Positions 11,182 through 21,974 of a DNA stretch of 64,000 nucleotides are shown in pieces (within the stretch, counting starts at the first letter, position 1; each line of letters opens with the position of its first letter). The notes under the pieces were generated by a model. The model ran no database searches. It was not told the origin of the DNA and saw only the letters and a program-made list of their open reading frames with translations. The stretch is from Chondrus crispus (taxonomy: Eukaryota; Rhodophyta; Florideophyceae; Gigartinales; Gigartinaceae), in the NCBI RefSeq assembly GCF_000350225.1, contig NW_005178949.1:135949-199948 (forward strand), read 5' to 3'. The position numbers and the translations under genes were made by a program.

Positions 11182-12371
11182 TCAAGGCGTGCTGTCGTCG
11201 TCATTAGCAGGTTCAGGCTTTCCTAAGACATCCGTGATAACATTTGAAGACATGATCTTCTCACGCAGATGTGCAGGCGTGTCGGCTCGCATCGCTAATT
11301 TGAACATCGTATCAAAACGCTTGCTCCTAATCTTCTCCTCGCTCAAGCGCACCTTGTCCTTGTGCATGAGTTCCTCCTGGCGGATACGATCCTCAATTAT
11401 CTCGAGCTTGGTCTTGGCTGTGTTCAGATCTTCTTTCGCTATTTCGCTCTGCATCTCCGTAGCCTCCGCCATCTTCTCCATGGAATCAGCCAGCTTGCGC
11501 GTTGTTATTGCGTTGGCGTTGGTAGTCTTCTGCCTCTTGTTTCCTGTAGGACGTTGAACGACGGACGACTCTGCGCCATCCGGTTGCGCGCCAGTCGGCA
11601 CAACGGGCTGAGGCGGTGTCGTGTTTCGACTGTTGGCAGAGCTTCCGGACGTGGCCGGTGGCGCGGCCTCGTGTGCGTCGAAGGCAGAGGCCATAGTCAG
11701 AAAGTCATTTGGTTTGACGACTGCGTTGCTGCGCCGCGCAGCTCGCGCAGCAGATGTTGCTTGAACACCCTTCGATATGTGCTTCATTAGGTCCCGTTGT
11801 TTCAACCAAAGGTAGACGTGCTTGAACTTGAAAGCTGGCTCTGGCTCTTTGAAATTATCGCCTGCATACCTGTACAGCCCTCTGCCAATAGGTTCCTCGT
11901 TGTACACTGCGATAGCCATGCGAAGCATGTCAGCTTCACTAGGCCCTCCAGTAGGACCCCATGCCTCAACCTTCAAGATACACCCATGGAGCTTTTGCGA
12001 CTCCTTCTTGATTTCTTTGTAGTGTTGAATGACCGATGAAACGGTACGATGCTCCCAGGTCCCTGGGGATTTGCTAGTACATCATCGCCGCGGTGGCGCT
12101 TTGCTTCCAGAAGCCAATTCTTCTCAACGGAAGCACGGAAGACATGGAACTTCTGATCATTCCCATTGACCGAATTTGTAGACGCTCGTATGAACGCACG
12201 CGAGGCACCGATGTTCTCCTCTTTGCTGTATTGCTTTCCTCGCCCCTTCCTTCCGCTCCTTGCAGCAGACTCCACATCGAGTAGCACCACAGTATCATCA
12301 TCTTTGGACTTGTCGCTTGCCGGTGTTGATGAGATGGCGGATGAGTCGGACTCAATCACTAGAGGGCTCAT
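11182..12371 (-). pseudogene. Harbinger-associated Myb/SANT-like DNA-binding protein, one frameshift
   Basis: Starts at ATG 12371 with an acidic Ser-rich stretch, then RGKQYSKEENIGASRAFIRAS, the first helix pattern of a trihelix/Myb-like domain, continuing to IQHYKEIKKESQKLHGC after a single-base shift around 12047-12056. The middle is Pro/Ala-rich. The C-terminal 100 residues are strongly charged and helical (EKMAEATEMQSEIAKEDLN onward), a coiled-coil pattern seen in NAM-associated and Harbinger second ORFs. In known PIF/Harbinger elements this protein cooperates with the transposase in end binding and nuclear import. Its minus orientation, convergent with the transposase, is usual for the superfamily. 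Confidence 0.82.
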
Positions 12372-12500
12372 GCTGTGTACGTGGAAAGAAATCGCCTCGT
12401 TTCCTGCAGGCGCTTTGCTACGCTTCGTGCATGTTGAGAGAGGGATGGCCTTCTCGGGTCAGCTTAAGTACCCGAAAGCTTCCAACGATGCCGCAAAAGC

Positions 12501-12607
12501 GGTCCAAAGTCACCAGGAGCGCGCAGTGCGCGCTCCTTGTAACTTTGGACCGATTGTACGAGAGGGGTCTGTGTCTGTTCCTGGCAGGAACAGATACAGA
12601 ACCCTCT
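12501..12607. repeat. Two consecutive near-perfect hairpins
   Basis: The first pairs 12501-12510 with 12542-12551 and 12515-12524 with 12528-12537. The second pairs 12561-12583 with about 12585-12607 with a few mismatches. Both lie in the subterminal region of Harbinger element A, upstream of the Myb-like ORF, and could be inverted duplications born in the element or regulatory structure. Confidence 0.75.
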
Positions 12608-12647
12608 AGTGCAATGCAAAATCGCGCGAAACGAGCCAGCGAAGAAG

Positions 12648-13006
12648 CAAGAGCTTCATGTTCACTGCGGAAAACCGGAAACCAGCCCTGCCACCGCCCC
12701 ATCCGCCCGCCATGCCCAGCATCCCCGCCCCCTCCCTCCACGTCTCGCCGCCCGCGCCCGCTGCTGTCTCCCCGCACTGGAGCTCCCTGCGTGCGCGCGC
12801 GACGCACCGCGTGCTTGCTATGCGGGCAAGAGCTTCATGCCCACTGCCGAAAACCGGAAACCATCCCCGCTGCCGGCCCATCCGACCGCCATGCCCAGCA
12901 TCCCCGCCCCCTCCCTCCACGTCTCTCCGCCCGCGCACGCTGCTGTCTCCCCGCACTCGAGCTCCCTGCGTGCGTGCGCGCCGCATCGCGTGCTTGCCAC
13001 GCGGGC
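12648..13006 (+). repeat. 179-bp tandem duplication in Harbinger element A
   Basis: The segment beginning CAAGAGCTTCATG and ending near GCTTGCTATGCGGG is repeated at 12827 with about 10 per cent differences. It is C-rich and open in several frames, which look like shadows. It lies between the Myb-like ORF and the right terminal repeat. Confidence 0.85.
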
Positions 13007-13532
13007 CGGGGCGCGCCGCCTCCACGTTCACTACTGCTCCTACCAAACCCCTCTCAATCCGCCGGGGAACACTCATCAATGTTGCAAACGTGTCATTTAC
13101 ATTTACATTTGCCCCGACATGGGCGCTCTGCAAATCAGGCGAATTTGCATTCCACCATGGCCCGAGTATTCAATATTTTTGCAGTACATCTTCCGTTGGA
13201 GACGATTTCCCCAAAATGTAAATGCAAGTCGGCCCTATTTACATTACATTCCCGCCCCGTTGGAGATGCTCTTAGGGGATGTTGTTTCCCGCTGGCAAAT
13301 TGAACTCAGCTCCGTTGATCAAGATTAGGTCGCACTGTAGACGGCTTGGAGCTTTTCAATACAGTAATGCTCAAACATGCGCCATTGTTGAGGAAAGGTA
13401 AACCGCTCCGGCTGCACTGTAAAAGAAACATAGCCGACGTGTGATGGAAAGTATGCAGGTGCGGGATCGCCCAGTTATCTACTACTTTCGGCCCTGGATA
13501 ATCTCCTGAAATCACTTTCGCCATTGGAGAGC

Positions 13533-13540
13533 ATTTAAAT
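13533..13540 (+). promoter_or_regulatory. TATA-like box upstream of the NAD(P)-binding gene
   Basis: ATTTAAAT sits about 120 bp before the first codons of the Rossmann protein and is followed by a CA-rich stretch resembling a 5' leader. Support is positional only. Confidence 0.35.
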
Positions 13541-13660
13541 CGTTGGTACTTGCCAACATCCCGACCGCAGCCTACTCAAGCCGTTCTTCAATCCACCACC
13601 TGACAAGACACATTTTTCATCCAGCAGAATCTATCAACAACCAACTCCCCAGCGAAGCCT

Positions 13661-14308
13661 TTGTTCATCGCCATCATAAAGGTCATACTGTTTGGAGCCA
13701 ACGGCGACACCGGCAGGGAAATCATGAAAGCCCTTCTGGCGTGCGGACACACGGTCGTCGCCGCCGTTCGTCGCCCTGAGACGATTGAAGCTACGGACGG
13801 GATTACCATTGCCAAGATCGATTGGAACGACACACGCTCGGTCACGTCTGCCATATCCGGCGGCGATGTCGTCATCTCTGCCCTTGGCTCCAGTGCACTC
13901 AAGCAGGCGCGGCAGAAGACGGATTTGTACAGCACTGCCACGAGAACGCTCCGCAACGCTATGCGAGAGGTCGGGGTGAAGAGAATCATAGTTTTGTCTT
14001 CCGGCGGGGTGGAAGAGGAGGCAGAAGCCCCTTGGTTTTACAACAACATTATTCGAAGATACATTATGAACACGTATATTGACATGGCTAAGATGGAAAC
14101 AATTTTGGAGGAGTCGGACGATCTTGAATGGACCTCTGTCAAGATCACCTACCTCCTGAAGGGACCGAGCAAACCCTACCTGGCAGAAGACCGGACCCTC
14201 GGGAAGGGATCCTTCAAGATCCATTATGTTGATGTGGCTGGCTTTGTCGCAAAGGAGGTTGATGAGAGAAAATGGCTTGGAAAAATGCCTGTCCTGGGAT
14301 ATCCGTGA
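13661..14308 (+). CDS. NAD(P)-binding Rossmann protein, NmrA/atypical SDR type
   Basis: About 215 residues. The N-terminus carries the dinucleotide-binding signature in VILFGANGDTGREIM (GxxGxxG), then the second strand with VVAAVRRPE, an acidic turn, DVVISALG, and RIIVLSSGG, the usual strand order of atypical short-chain dehydrogenases that bind NAD(P)(H), such as biliverdin reductase B and NmrA relatives. No classical YxxxK catalytic pair is evident. Length suits this group. The frame opens at 13604 after a stop, but no ATG precedes the conserved start; the best position holds TTG (13661-13663). Either the start codon is mutated, translation begins at a non-AUG codon, or a short first exon is missed. 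Substrate cannot be inferred. Confidence 0.75.
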   Translation: MFIAIIKVILFGANGDTGREIMKALLACGHTVVAAVRRPETIEATDGITIAKIDWNDTRSVTSAISGGDVVISALGSSALKQARQKTDLYSTATRTLRNAMREVGVKRIIVLSSGGVEEEAEAPWFYNNIIRRYIMNTYIDMAKMETILEESDDLEWTSVKITYLLKGPSKPYLAEDRTLGKGSFKIHYVDVAGFVAKEVDERKWLGKMPVLGYP

Positions 14309-14695
14309 TCCTCGCCTCACTCTGTTCCATATTAGTATCTTTTTCGTCTTCTTCTATAGAGCGCGCTCCTGTAGCTGTCCTTTCCTCAGGACGAGACTCA
14401 ATCATCGACGGTATCTACCATCAAGCCCCTCGCTTATCAGGCAGCTGCTAAAGAGTTTCAAAGCTATATTGAATAAAGTCATTTGACTAATATGGCATTG
14501 CACATATCCAGCTCTGATAGTGATCACTAGTGTCTATCCGACCGGCCCTTGTCCTCATATGAGGGCAGCGTTGTCCTCATATCCCTAATGTCTGCCATGA
14601 TCAGTATACTGATCAAGAGGCATTTTTGCCAATTTTGTGATTTCGGCCCCATGATCAGTAGGTCTTGATGTCAAGTCAACAGCAGTTACTAATAT
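14309..14695. other. Intergenic with short palindromes
   Basis: No gene. It contains the perfect 18-bp palindrome TGATCAGTATACTGATCA at 14598-14615 and two copies of GTCCTCATAT nearby. It ends at the left end of a second Harbinger-type element. Confidence 0.6.
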
Positions 14696-16060
14696 GAGCA
14701 TCACCACCGCTAGAATCAAATAACCAAATAACCAAAATTTGATGATTTGATGTCGATTGTCATCCCCACCGGTCCGACCAAATCAGCAAATTTTTGGTTC
14801 CGAGCCAAATATCGGAACCAAATATCAAGAATTAGGTTCCGCTTCTCCGTAATTTGGTACCCTAGACAATCCAGTTGTCCCAGGCTCACTGGTCAGACAA
14901 AAAGACTTCCCTCCAAATAACATGACGAAGGGGTTTTGTGACAAGACAAGCGGCAGTCTCCCGCCATCTCTCCACTTCAGATGCCACAAGACCAGTACGG
15001 ATTTTGTTGTTTTCCGATAGGGATGCTCTGCACTGGTCGGTGAAGGCATCTCTGAGAGAATCCCCCTGTTGGTCATCAAGCGCAAGCTCGGTAATGACAA
15101 AATGAGTTCCCCTTTTCAGGCTCGCTACCCCCCTCTTCCCTGGATCCTCCCATCTATGGGACCCCAACAACTTCAGCTTCGGTTCCATTAACGTCTTCAG
15201 AGTCCGTCACTGGGACTCCTCGTACGCGCGGCTCAAACTTCACATGCGCAGAAGACATGGCGGTGGGGAGAGCATGGGTAACGGTCTCAGAAGACCCTGT
15301 CACAGGATCAGAGCAGAAAAGCTCTCGATTCTATGAGCGTATGTGTGAGCTTTATCATACGTTCAAGTCGCCTAGCTGCGAAGAGAGGACCATAGAAAGC
15401 ATTAGAGCACGATCAAAACTCATCAACAAAGAGTGCTTGAAGTATAGCTCCTGTTTTGCCTCTGTAAAAAGATCGAAACCTACCGGGGTTTCAGAGGATG
15501 ATATGAGGAGAATTGCAACCGCTCTTTATAACAAAGGAGAGAGATCATCCCAGTGATGACATTGGGAGGCTTCTAGGTCCTTTTCAGTATGGAAACTGCT
15601 TCGTTCGCATGAAAACGTTTTTCTGGAGGAGGGGCTCTTTTCAAGACAGGAAGCACACGGACACTGAGTAGTGGATCTGCACCCGGCAGAAGGGAGCCAG
15701 TTGTCAGTGCTGAAAGCACAGTAGAGCATGACGAAATCACACTCTCACGAAGGCGCCCTATTGGCCGGAGAAAATAAAAGGAGCTGGACCTGAAGGAAGA
15801 AAGCAGGAGCAAAAAGTACGTTTGGTTTCTGAATCTATACGCCATCAAAAAGAACGTAATGCTGTATTGCAACAGCACAACAAAATTCTCTTGTTCAGCT
15901 CGGCCTCTGAAGGCTGTAACCCGCACGATGCAGTCGATTTTTTCGATCTACTTCGAAATGAAGCGCTGAAAAAGGCGCGTGCTCGAATGTGAGTCACTCA
16001 AGTACGACAGGAGCCCGATGCAGACGAAAGGAGGGAAAACTCACATGGGCCAGATTCTCG
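14696..16060 (+). mobile_element. Left part of a second Harbinger-type element (element B)
   Basis: Begins GAGCATCACCACCGC. Its first about 270 bp align with the left end of the element at 56389, including the shared stretch TTTGATGATTTGATGTCGAT. The internal part carries a Myb-like second ORF. No matching right end was found, so the limit at 16060 is arbitrary and the rest appears lost or scrambled against the neighbouring Tnp2 relic. Confidence 0.7.
15098..15990 (+). pseudogene. Harbinger-associated Myb-like protein, decayed (element B)
   Basis: An open frame from 15098 reads through RGSNFTCAEDMAVGRAWVTV and SEDPVTGSEQKSSRFYERM to FASVKRSKPTGVSEDDMRRI, the standard opening of plant-type and algal Harbinger Myb/SANT-like ORFs (acidic pair, W, SEDP-x-TG, K, F-x-R). 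It stops at 15556. Beyond, with stops and shifts, come RRPIGR-like residues and a charged helix ending near DFFDLLRNEALKKARARM, matching the C-terminal part of such proteins. No ATG lies in frame upstream; an ATG at 15102 in another frame suggests an early frameshift. No transposase belonging to this element is seen. Confidence 0.75.
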
Positions 16061-16174
16061 AAGAGTGGAGGACATTGCGAGTTCGATAAGAGGAGCGGGA
16101 GACAGGGGTGGTCATTTTGATGGGCAAATAGATGACGTCGGAGAAGACTGCAGCGGCGACGGTCCGCATGCAGC

Positions 16175-19100
16175 TTATGCGAGTGCGGAGGTGGGGTGTG
16201 GTGCGGACGGTATGCCGATCGTAGGGGAAAGGATTAACGATGTCAGGACGCTGGCCGCTGTGAGTTTGAGCATCCCCGCCAGCTCGGGGGAGCGGGAGGG
16301 TGGACGTTTATGAAGATCAACATGGCTAGAATTGCTGCCTTCGTGCCGATCAAACTCGGCAGAGATGTGATGATCTGCGCGAGCTCCCTTCCTGGTACTG
16401 CGCATATCCCACGATCCGAATTTTTGACGCCATTCCCCAGTAGCCACATTCATGTTCTTGAAACGTTCCGCCGTTGCGTGCTGAGGACAGTCGTTTGAAT
16501 CTGCAGAGAATAGACCCTCAGATCGCATAATATAGTCGACTAAAAGCGATCTCAGCCTGCGGTTACCGATGGAGAGGTCCGAAATGCTGACCGGCTTTGT
16601 TGGGTGCTGGAGATTGCAACTTGAAGGAGATTCGATCTCATTCTCTTCGTCCGATCTCGAATCTCCGGCACCTCCCGTTGAGAAGTTTTCCTTGAACACC
16701 AGCTTTTAGCTTTCCGTGGGCTTGCAGTTCTCCGTCAATGCTTTAGCCGGCAAATTTTGAGCGTTCAAACGGGTTTTTACCCATCCAATGAAACGTTTGA
16801 CCCACCATTGTGCATAGTTTACAGGCAGTCCCCAGCTGCGCACGTTTTCCTCAAGATAGATGAGCTGGTGTAGAATACACTTGCACGATTCTCGTTGTAC
16901 TGGCAATAATCACGTTCCATGTGTGTAATAAACATGCGTGCAAGCAATCCCATTTCTGTAACCTGTTCATCAGTGAGACTCGGCCGAGAACTTAAGTCCG
17001 CGAGATCTGATAAATACTTCAGTCCCTTGAAAAACTTGTGGGGTATATGGCCGTCGAGTGCAATAAGCGCATAATGCAAAAGGAACTGCATACATTCTGC
17101 TGCTTTCCAAGTCCCTGATGCGGAGCTACTTCGCGGCTTTTGAACCAAACACAGCTTCAGGGACATTGCTTCCTATGTACAAAAGTTCTTCATCTATTTG
17201 TTTCCAAGACGCCTCCGGAATGAGATAGTCCTGTTGTCCGCCTGCCCGTGCCAGGTGTACGTTTTCCCCCTTCCATATCTTCATAAAATCCCGAACGAGG
17301 TTCATGGTCTCATGCATCAAGTCAATGGGAAATGATTTGTACGGGATAATAGTTTCAAGGTCGAATATTGCTGTACGGCCCGTAATAACCCGATCTGTAT
17401 CCATCGCATTGAGGTCTGATATCGTTAAGTTTACCGAAAGTTCCCGGAATGTGATGTCAATTCTTCCAGGATCTCGTAACGTTGGAGCCTCCATATTGTA
17501 GTAGCGTGCTATTCGCATTCGGTCATCCACCGTTTTTCGTAGTTCAGATGGGAAGTAGTAGTGTCCAGAGCTCTGACGATGAATGCCATGAAACTCACAA
17601 AAGCGACACGGTGACTTCTCGTTTGGCCCAACAGTCCCCGATACTTTCGCCACAGCTGGTATGTATCCAGTAAAATCCAATATATGGACACGGACATTCC
17701 CAGTCGCGCCATCATAGAACTGGAGCGATACACCCCTTGCTTTTTTTGATTTCGTTGACTTCGTCAATGATGGGATGTAGGAATGTGTCAAGTTTTCGTG
17801 GTTCATTACGGCCCTTAACAAAGCCGAGTGAAATTATATATCGCAAAAGAACCCGTTGGCTTGAAGGAAGATTAAGATTGAGGGCTGTTATCGCCCAACA
17901 ATCGTAACGGTTATTGGCGAAAGTCTGAAAGCCATCGCATGAAGCTGAAATAAACAAATCCCAATCGACAGCTTCTTCGCCGCCGTACCCCCTTACGATA
18001 TCCCTGTACATTGAACCGTCAAAGTAGTCAGCAAAGAAACTGGACGGGGTGTTCGATTCGTCAAAGCAGTTCTCGTGGCAATATCTATACAACGTTTTGC
18101 AGCTTTCCTCATCAGAGACCCATGCCTTGGGCCTGGACAATATTGGTAGAGCCTCAAATGTGCATAGATCGGGTGCGGTGCGATTGTCTGTACACACTCC
18201 GCATTGAAAATTCGCCTGTAGATCTGTTACACCCCGGAAGAGCATATGTACTCTGCAGCAGAGGTGCTTAACAGAGTTGAGACCGGAGTATTTCACAAGA
18301 TTGCGGGGGGCAGACTTCCAACCTTTGTACTGCATCATAGTGTTCCCTGTTAGCTTCTTATGCAACTTGGAAACGATTTTGCATACGCGTTTCATTACTG
18401 TACCTTTCACAGAGAAGTCCACACATAGCTTAAACAGGTCCCTTTGAGTATGACAGAAAGACACGAAGCGATTGTAGGCAGCACGTTGAAAGGACGGGGA
18501 GCTCCCGAACGGCAGCGAGGGGAAGGAAGGATCTGGTATTCCGTCCGTACCTGAGGCGACCAAGACATCCTCAGAAGAAGAGCTGCTTGATGTGTAATCA
18601 TATGAATCCTTCCGGTTCGGTTTTTACCCCGTCACGGAGGGGGTGTCCACGGCAGCGGTAAAATTGCAACACCACCAACCTCTCTGCGAGGGCGACGGTT
18701 ATGACTCCGGTAAACGGGCGAGTGGAATTGCGACCCCGGAGGGGATAGGTCTCAATGGGCATACGCTTCCACCAGACGGTGGAACGACCAAAACTGGGGA
18801 GCGTGTGCTTCCGGCCCTCAAGAATAACCCGCACATGACGATCTGCCTGTTTTTCCTCAGTTCTCGCCAAAGGGGGTCGCTGCCCCCCCTTACTCTGGGG
18901 GCGTACTGCATCGGCCCCTAAGTACGTCGACCTCCGGCGGCCGGGCAGTACAGTAGTGATCCACTTCTACTTTGGATCACTACAGTGAAGTACCTCTACT
19001 GTACTCCACCGGGGAGTAATCTGTACAGCGGCACACGTGGCTGTACTCCTGCCACCTGTACTCGCAGGCAGAGCGCGCACCACGTGTGCTAGCTAGGACT

Positions 19101-20007
19101 CCCCCGGCTGACACTCCTATTACACTAATTTCTACGCCCCTACAGTAGGACCTTCTAGTCTACTGTACCCTATCGGGACGTTATACGTACGGCGGTACAC
19201 GTGGCCATTCCGCCGCCACCTGTCGCCCGTGGCGGTACGTGCACTCCGGGTACAAGCTGAGTTATCCCCTGCCTTTCCAGTATCGTCTGATCACCGTCTG
19301 ATCACCGTCTGATCACCCCTACGGGATCTCCCTCCGGGTTGTTACGTTTACCGACACCGGTCGGTACCCGTTCTCCCACATGATGTATCAATCTCATTCG
19401 ATCCTGATTGATTCATATCCTCTACCATCCGTCGCACAGTTTGTAAAAACCGTCCATTTCTTGTGTTGTTCTCGCCCAGAGATGGCTCATCGTTTTCGGC
19501 ACTGCTATCAGAATGCCGCGATAGAGGCAGTGAAGCTCCAGCTACAACTGGATCTGAAACACTTTCATATGAGAGACTGCTACACGACAACGGGCCGGGG
19601 TCCAGACATACCTCGTCATCTTCTGCATTGTGGTCTTCATTCACGGGCTCCGCATCGCTGCTAATTAAATCGTCACTAGAAGCCGTTCTCAGCCGATCTG
19701 TCAGTGCACGTGATTGCGATGCATATCGTAGGGCACTATTAGGCTGTTCAAGAGAGGCCTCGGAGGAGGAGTTATCCGGGACAGCGGGGGCATTGCAGTC
19801 GCTACACTGTCGTAGTTGCGCACTTTCATCCGATCCTTCCTGTTCTCGTAATTCGTTGAACCTTCGTCTCTGCTGAACGGCAGCGTGTTCTGAGAACGTT
19901 GGTCCTGAGGGGAGTAAACGACGATCTTTGAGCACTCGCTCAGTATTCACTTCTTTCTTGTGCCGAAACATTGCCTTGTTTGAACCCGTTTTCCTGGCGG
20001 ACGACAT
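16175..20007 (-). pseudogene. Tnp2-type (CACTA-like) transposase, split by a solo LTR
   Basis: Minus-strand frame from ATG 20007. In order: a charged N-terminus with a CSDCNAP motif; a cysteine pair region (FQCGVCTDNR); the Transposase_21 core with YFDGSMYRDIV, DWDLFISASCDGFQTFANNR, YDCWAITALNLNLPS and RKLDTFLHPIIDEVNEI; GNVRVHILDFTGYIPA; a CRFCEFHG cysteine block; SFPIDLMHETMNLVRDFMK; and a C-terminal ENVRSWGLPVNYAQWWV segment. It is broken by a 788-bp LTR (18593-19380), a one-base slip in an A7 run near 17747, another near 17121, and stops near 16810 and 16700. Removing the LTR and one target duplication rejoins the frame exactly. About 1000 codons originally, normal for Tnp2. Confidence 0.85.
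18593..19380. mobile_element. Solo LTR, 788 bp, inside the Tnp2 gene
   Basis: Begins TGTAATCAT and ends CTCCCACA (TG...CA), flanked by a 5-bp direct repeat TGATG (18588-18592 and 19381-19385). Internal sequence is GC-rich, with a threefold repeat of CTGATCACCGT near 19287 and several hairpins. No coding content. Size, ends and duplication identify a single LTR left after recombination between two LTRs. Confidence 0.88.
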
Positions 20008-20436
20008 CGGCACCCATACTCGGCAAGATATATGTACCGGCGGACTGTCGCCAAATGTACCAGAGCCATGGTCAGAAAGGATTGTTGTATTTCGACGTAA
20101 ACGAGTTGGGTTAGTTCCTGGATTTCACAACGAGAAAGGGAGGTCGGCGTAAACGAGCATCGCGAAAAAATATTGAAAGTGATTTGATGTTTAGAGATCG
20201 TCGTGCGGGAGTGGTAGTAGTCTCGCGAACTTCAAAGATCAGAAGAGGTGAGACTTCTCTTCAACTCTCTGGTACTCGTCACCAAAGCGAAAGATTACCC
20301 CGTTCCAAGAAATGAACATAAAGCATTCGTTTCAGGACTGTGGTGGTTACATTTTCGTCTGCGGTGGTCCGCATAATATTCGTCAACCGCACCCTCTGTC
20401 GTTTCTTCCTGGAGTTATCGACCAGTCGCATCAGCA

Positions 20437-21731
20437 ATGGAAATGAATCGCCCCCTGATGCCCCGTCCTATTCGCCAAAAGAAGATGATTGGGCTTTCGA
20501 GTGACGAAAATGCAAGACGTGATGGAAGTAGGCGTCGTAATCCAGCTCGATACGCTGATCAGTATACGAAGAACCACAACGCCCAATATCCGAACAGTCC
20601 TGGGAGACAGATGTTAAAATTTGAAGACAAGGACGACGACCGAGCCCGGAACGAGCGAGCGTGTCGCATTGTGGACACTACGTTGCGAAGAATGTTGCAA
20701 GGGATGGATGTATATAAGAAGAAGACGTACCACCAGGCCACAAACATGATGTGGGAGAAAAGGGATCAAGTGGTTCAGGAACTGGGCAAGAACTCTGCTC
20801 TTGCTGTATTTGCCCAAGGAGAGGATGACTGGTTGATAAAGCTTTTGTTAGAACTGAAAATGGAAACTGCAAGCCGGGAGCATCGGAAAGCTTTAGCGCT
20901 GAGAAGCGACGTCTCGATACCGGTATCCCAGCTCTTACAGGGGGAGAAGCTATCAATAATGGAGATATGGTGGTAGCAGATCAGAGCTCTGCAGGTCCTG
21001 TTCATGAAGAAAACGGAAATGTAGGTCGTGTTATGGAGGGAGGGAGGGGATTGATTGAACATCCTGCAGTCATTGTCATCCCCGACATGGATCCTGTGGA
21101 TCGAAACAGACCCGGATATCGACTGGAGACGAGCGCAAGGCGTAATAACCCTACTTTGGGGATTGAAAATGAGACTGAACGTACCCCGCCGGATTTTGCG
21201 ATGGCAGGGCAAGGGCGTCTGCCTGTCGATTCTGAAGATGAAATGCAAACAAATGTTGAAGTTAGTCTTGCTCGCACAGGCCAAGTTCGTTTTGAAGATG
21301 AAGGCACAGATCAGCTCTACCGAAACAAGAATACGGAATTTTCACCTAGGACAATCTTGAGAGAAGACGAACCTGTCAGTGCAAGTGGCGATGGTACAGA
21401 GTCGCGTGTGGGTCGTATCGCCGCTCTTCAAGCTGAATCGGATAATCTGCGGGCTTCAGAAATAGAGAGTAGACATGTAGACACAGGTGCATATTGGCAA
21501 GGGCCTTCGGGAAGAGGTGATGGTCGTTCTGGAAACCTCCGCCTTGCGCCTCCGCTTTCCAATGCCGTTAAAAATGTGCCCGCAACACGAACAGGTATGC
21601 CAATGGCAACGAATCCGCAAGAAAGAATTGTAAGCACCACTCCTGTTCGCGCAGGTCGTTCTGGTCGTCCGATGCGCACCCGCAAAGCCCCTTCAAAAAG
21701 CGGTCTCTCGAAGCGCGTGAGAAGAGAGTAA
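20437..21731 (+). pseudogene. Accessory ORF divergent from Tnp2, one frameshift
   Basis: Two frames join at about 20940 through a slip in a G5 run, giving roughly 430 codons from ATG 20437. The first 180 residues are basic and helical (RDQVVQELGKNSALAVFAQG); the rest is acidic and low-complexity, ending in a strongly basic tail (SGRPMRTRKAPSKSGLSKR). No known domain. It is transcribed away from the Tnp2 relic with about 430 bp between starts. CACTA elements usually carry a second DNA-binding protein (TnpA-like), so this is a candidate for that role, but position is the only support. A host gene is also possible. Confidence 0.45.
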
Positions 21732-21974
21732 GGGGATCCTTGTAAGTGCATCTCATGGAGCATAGAACAACGCCAAGATCATCTTTTGGCAACGGTGCAC
21801 CGACGCCCGCCCCAGTGAAACAGGCTCGTGATGTCATGACGCCGCCTGAATGCTTGTTTCGTCGAAACCTATTAATGATCTAATGGAAGAGGATTGAACG
21901 AGTGAGTGTTTCCCAATGATAAGGACCAGTTCTGTTGTCAATAGTTGTCCATTGTTCATAGACATACCAGGCGT

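Larger units (their letters stand above)
8664..13271 (+). mobile_element. PIF/Harbinger DNA transposon (element A), complete ends
   Basis: A 4608-bp element with perfect 16-bp terminal inverted repeats (GAGCATCTCCAACGGG and complement) and a direct TTA on each side (8661-8663, 13272-13274), the 3-bp duplication expected of the PIF/Harbinger superfamily. The arms stay similar for about 40 bp. Inside are a transposase (+), a Myb/SANT-like second ORF (-), a fragment of host RPAP1 (-) between them, two hairpins and a 179-bp tandem duplication. Both transposon genes are broken by stops or single-base shifts, so this copy cannot act by itself. Confidence 0.92.

Noticed and set aside
12260..13328. 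Long plus-strand frames (up to 347 codons) over the tandem duplication in Harbinger element A
   Set aside because: The frames exist in all three phases because the repeat is GC-rich and stop-poor; the translations are Pro/Arg/Cys low complexity and differ between repeat units without codon-level constraint.
15018..15030. AGGGATGCTC as the right end of Harbinger element B
   Set aside because: It would cut the element before its Myb-like ORF, lacks the CCGGTG part of the end, and has no matching 3-bp duplication.
17700..17760. Programmed ribosomal frameshift at the A7 run of Tnp2
   Set aside because: The direction needed (+1 or -2) does not fit a standard -1 slippery heptamer, and the gene has other disabling lesions.
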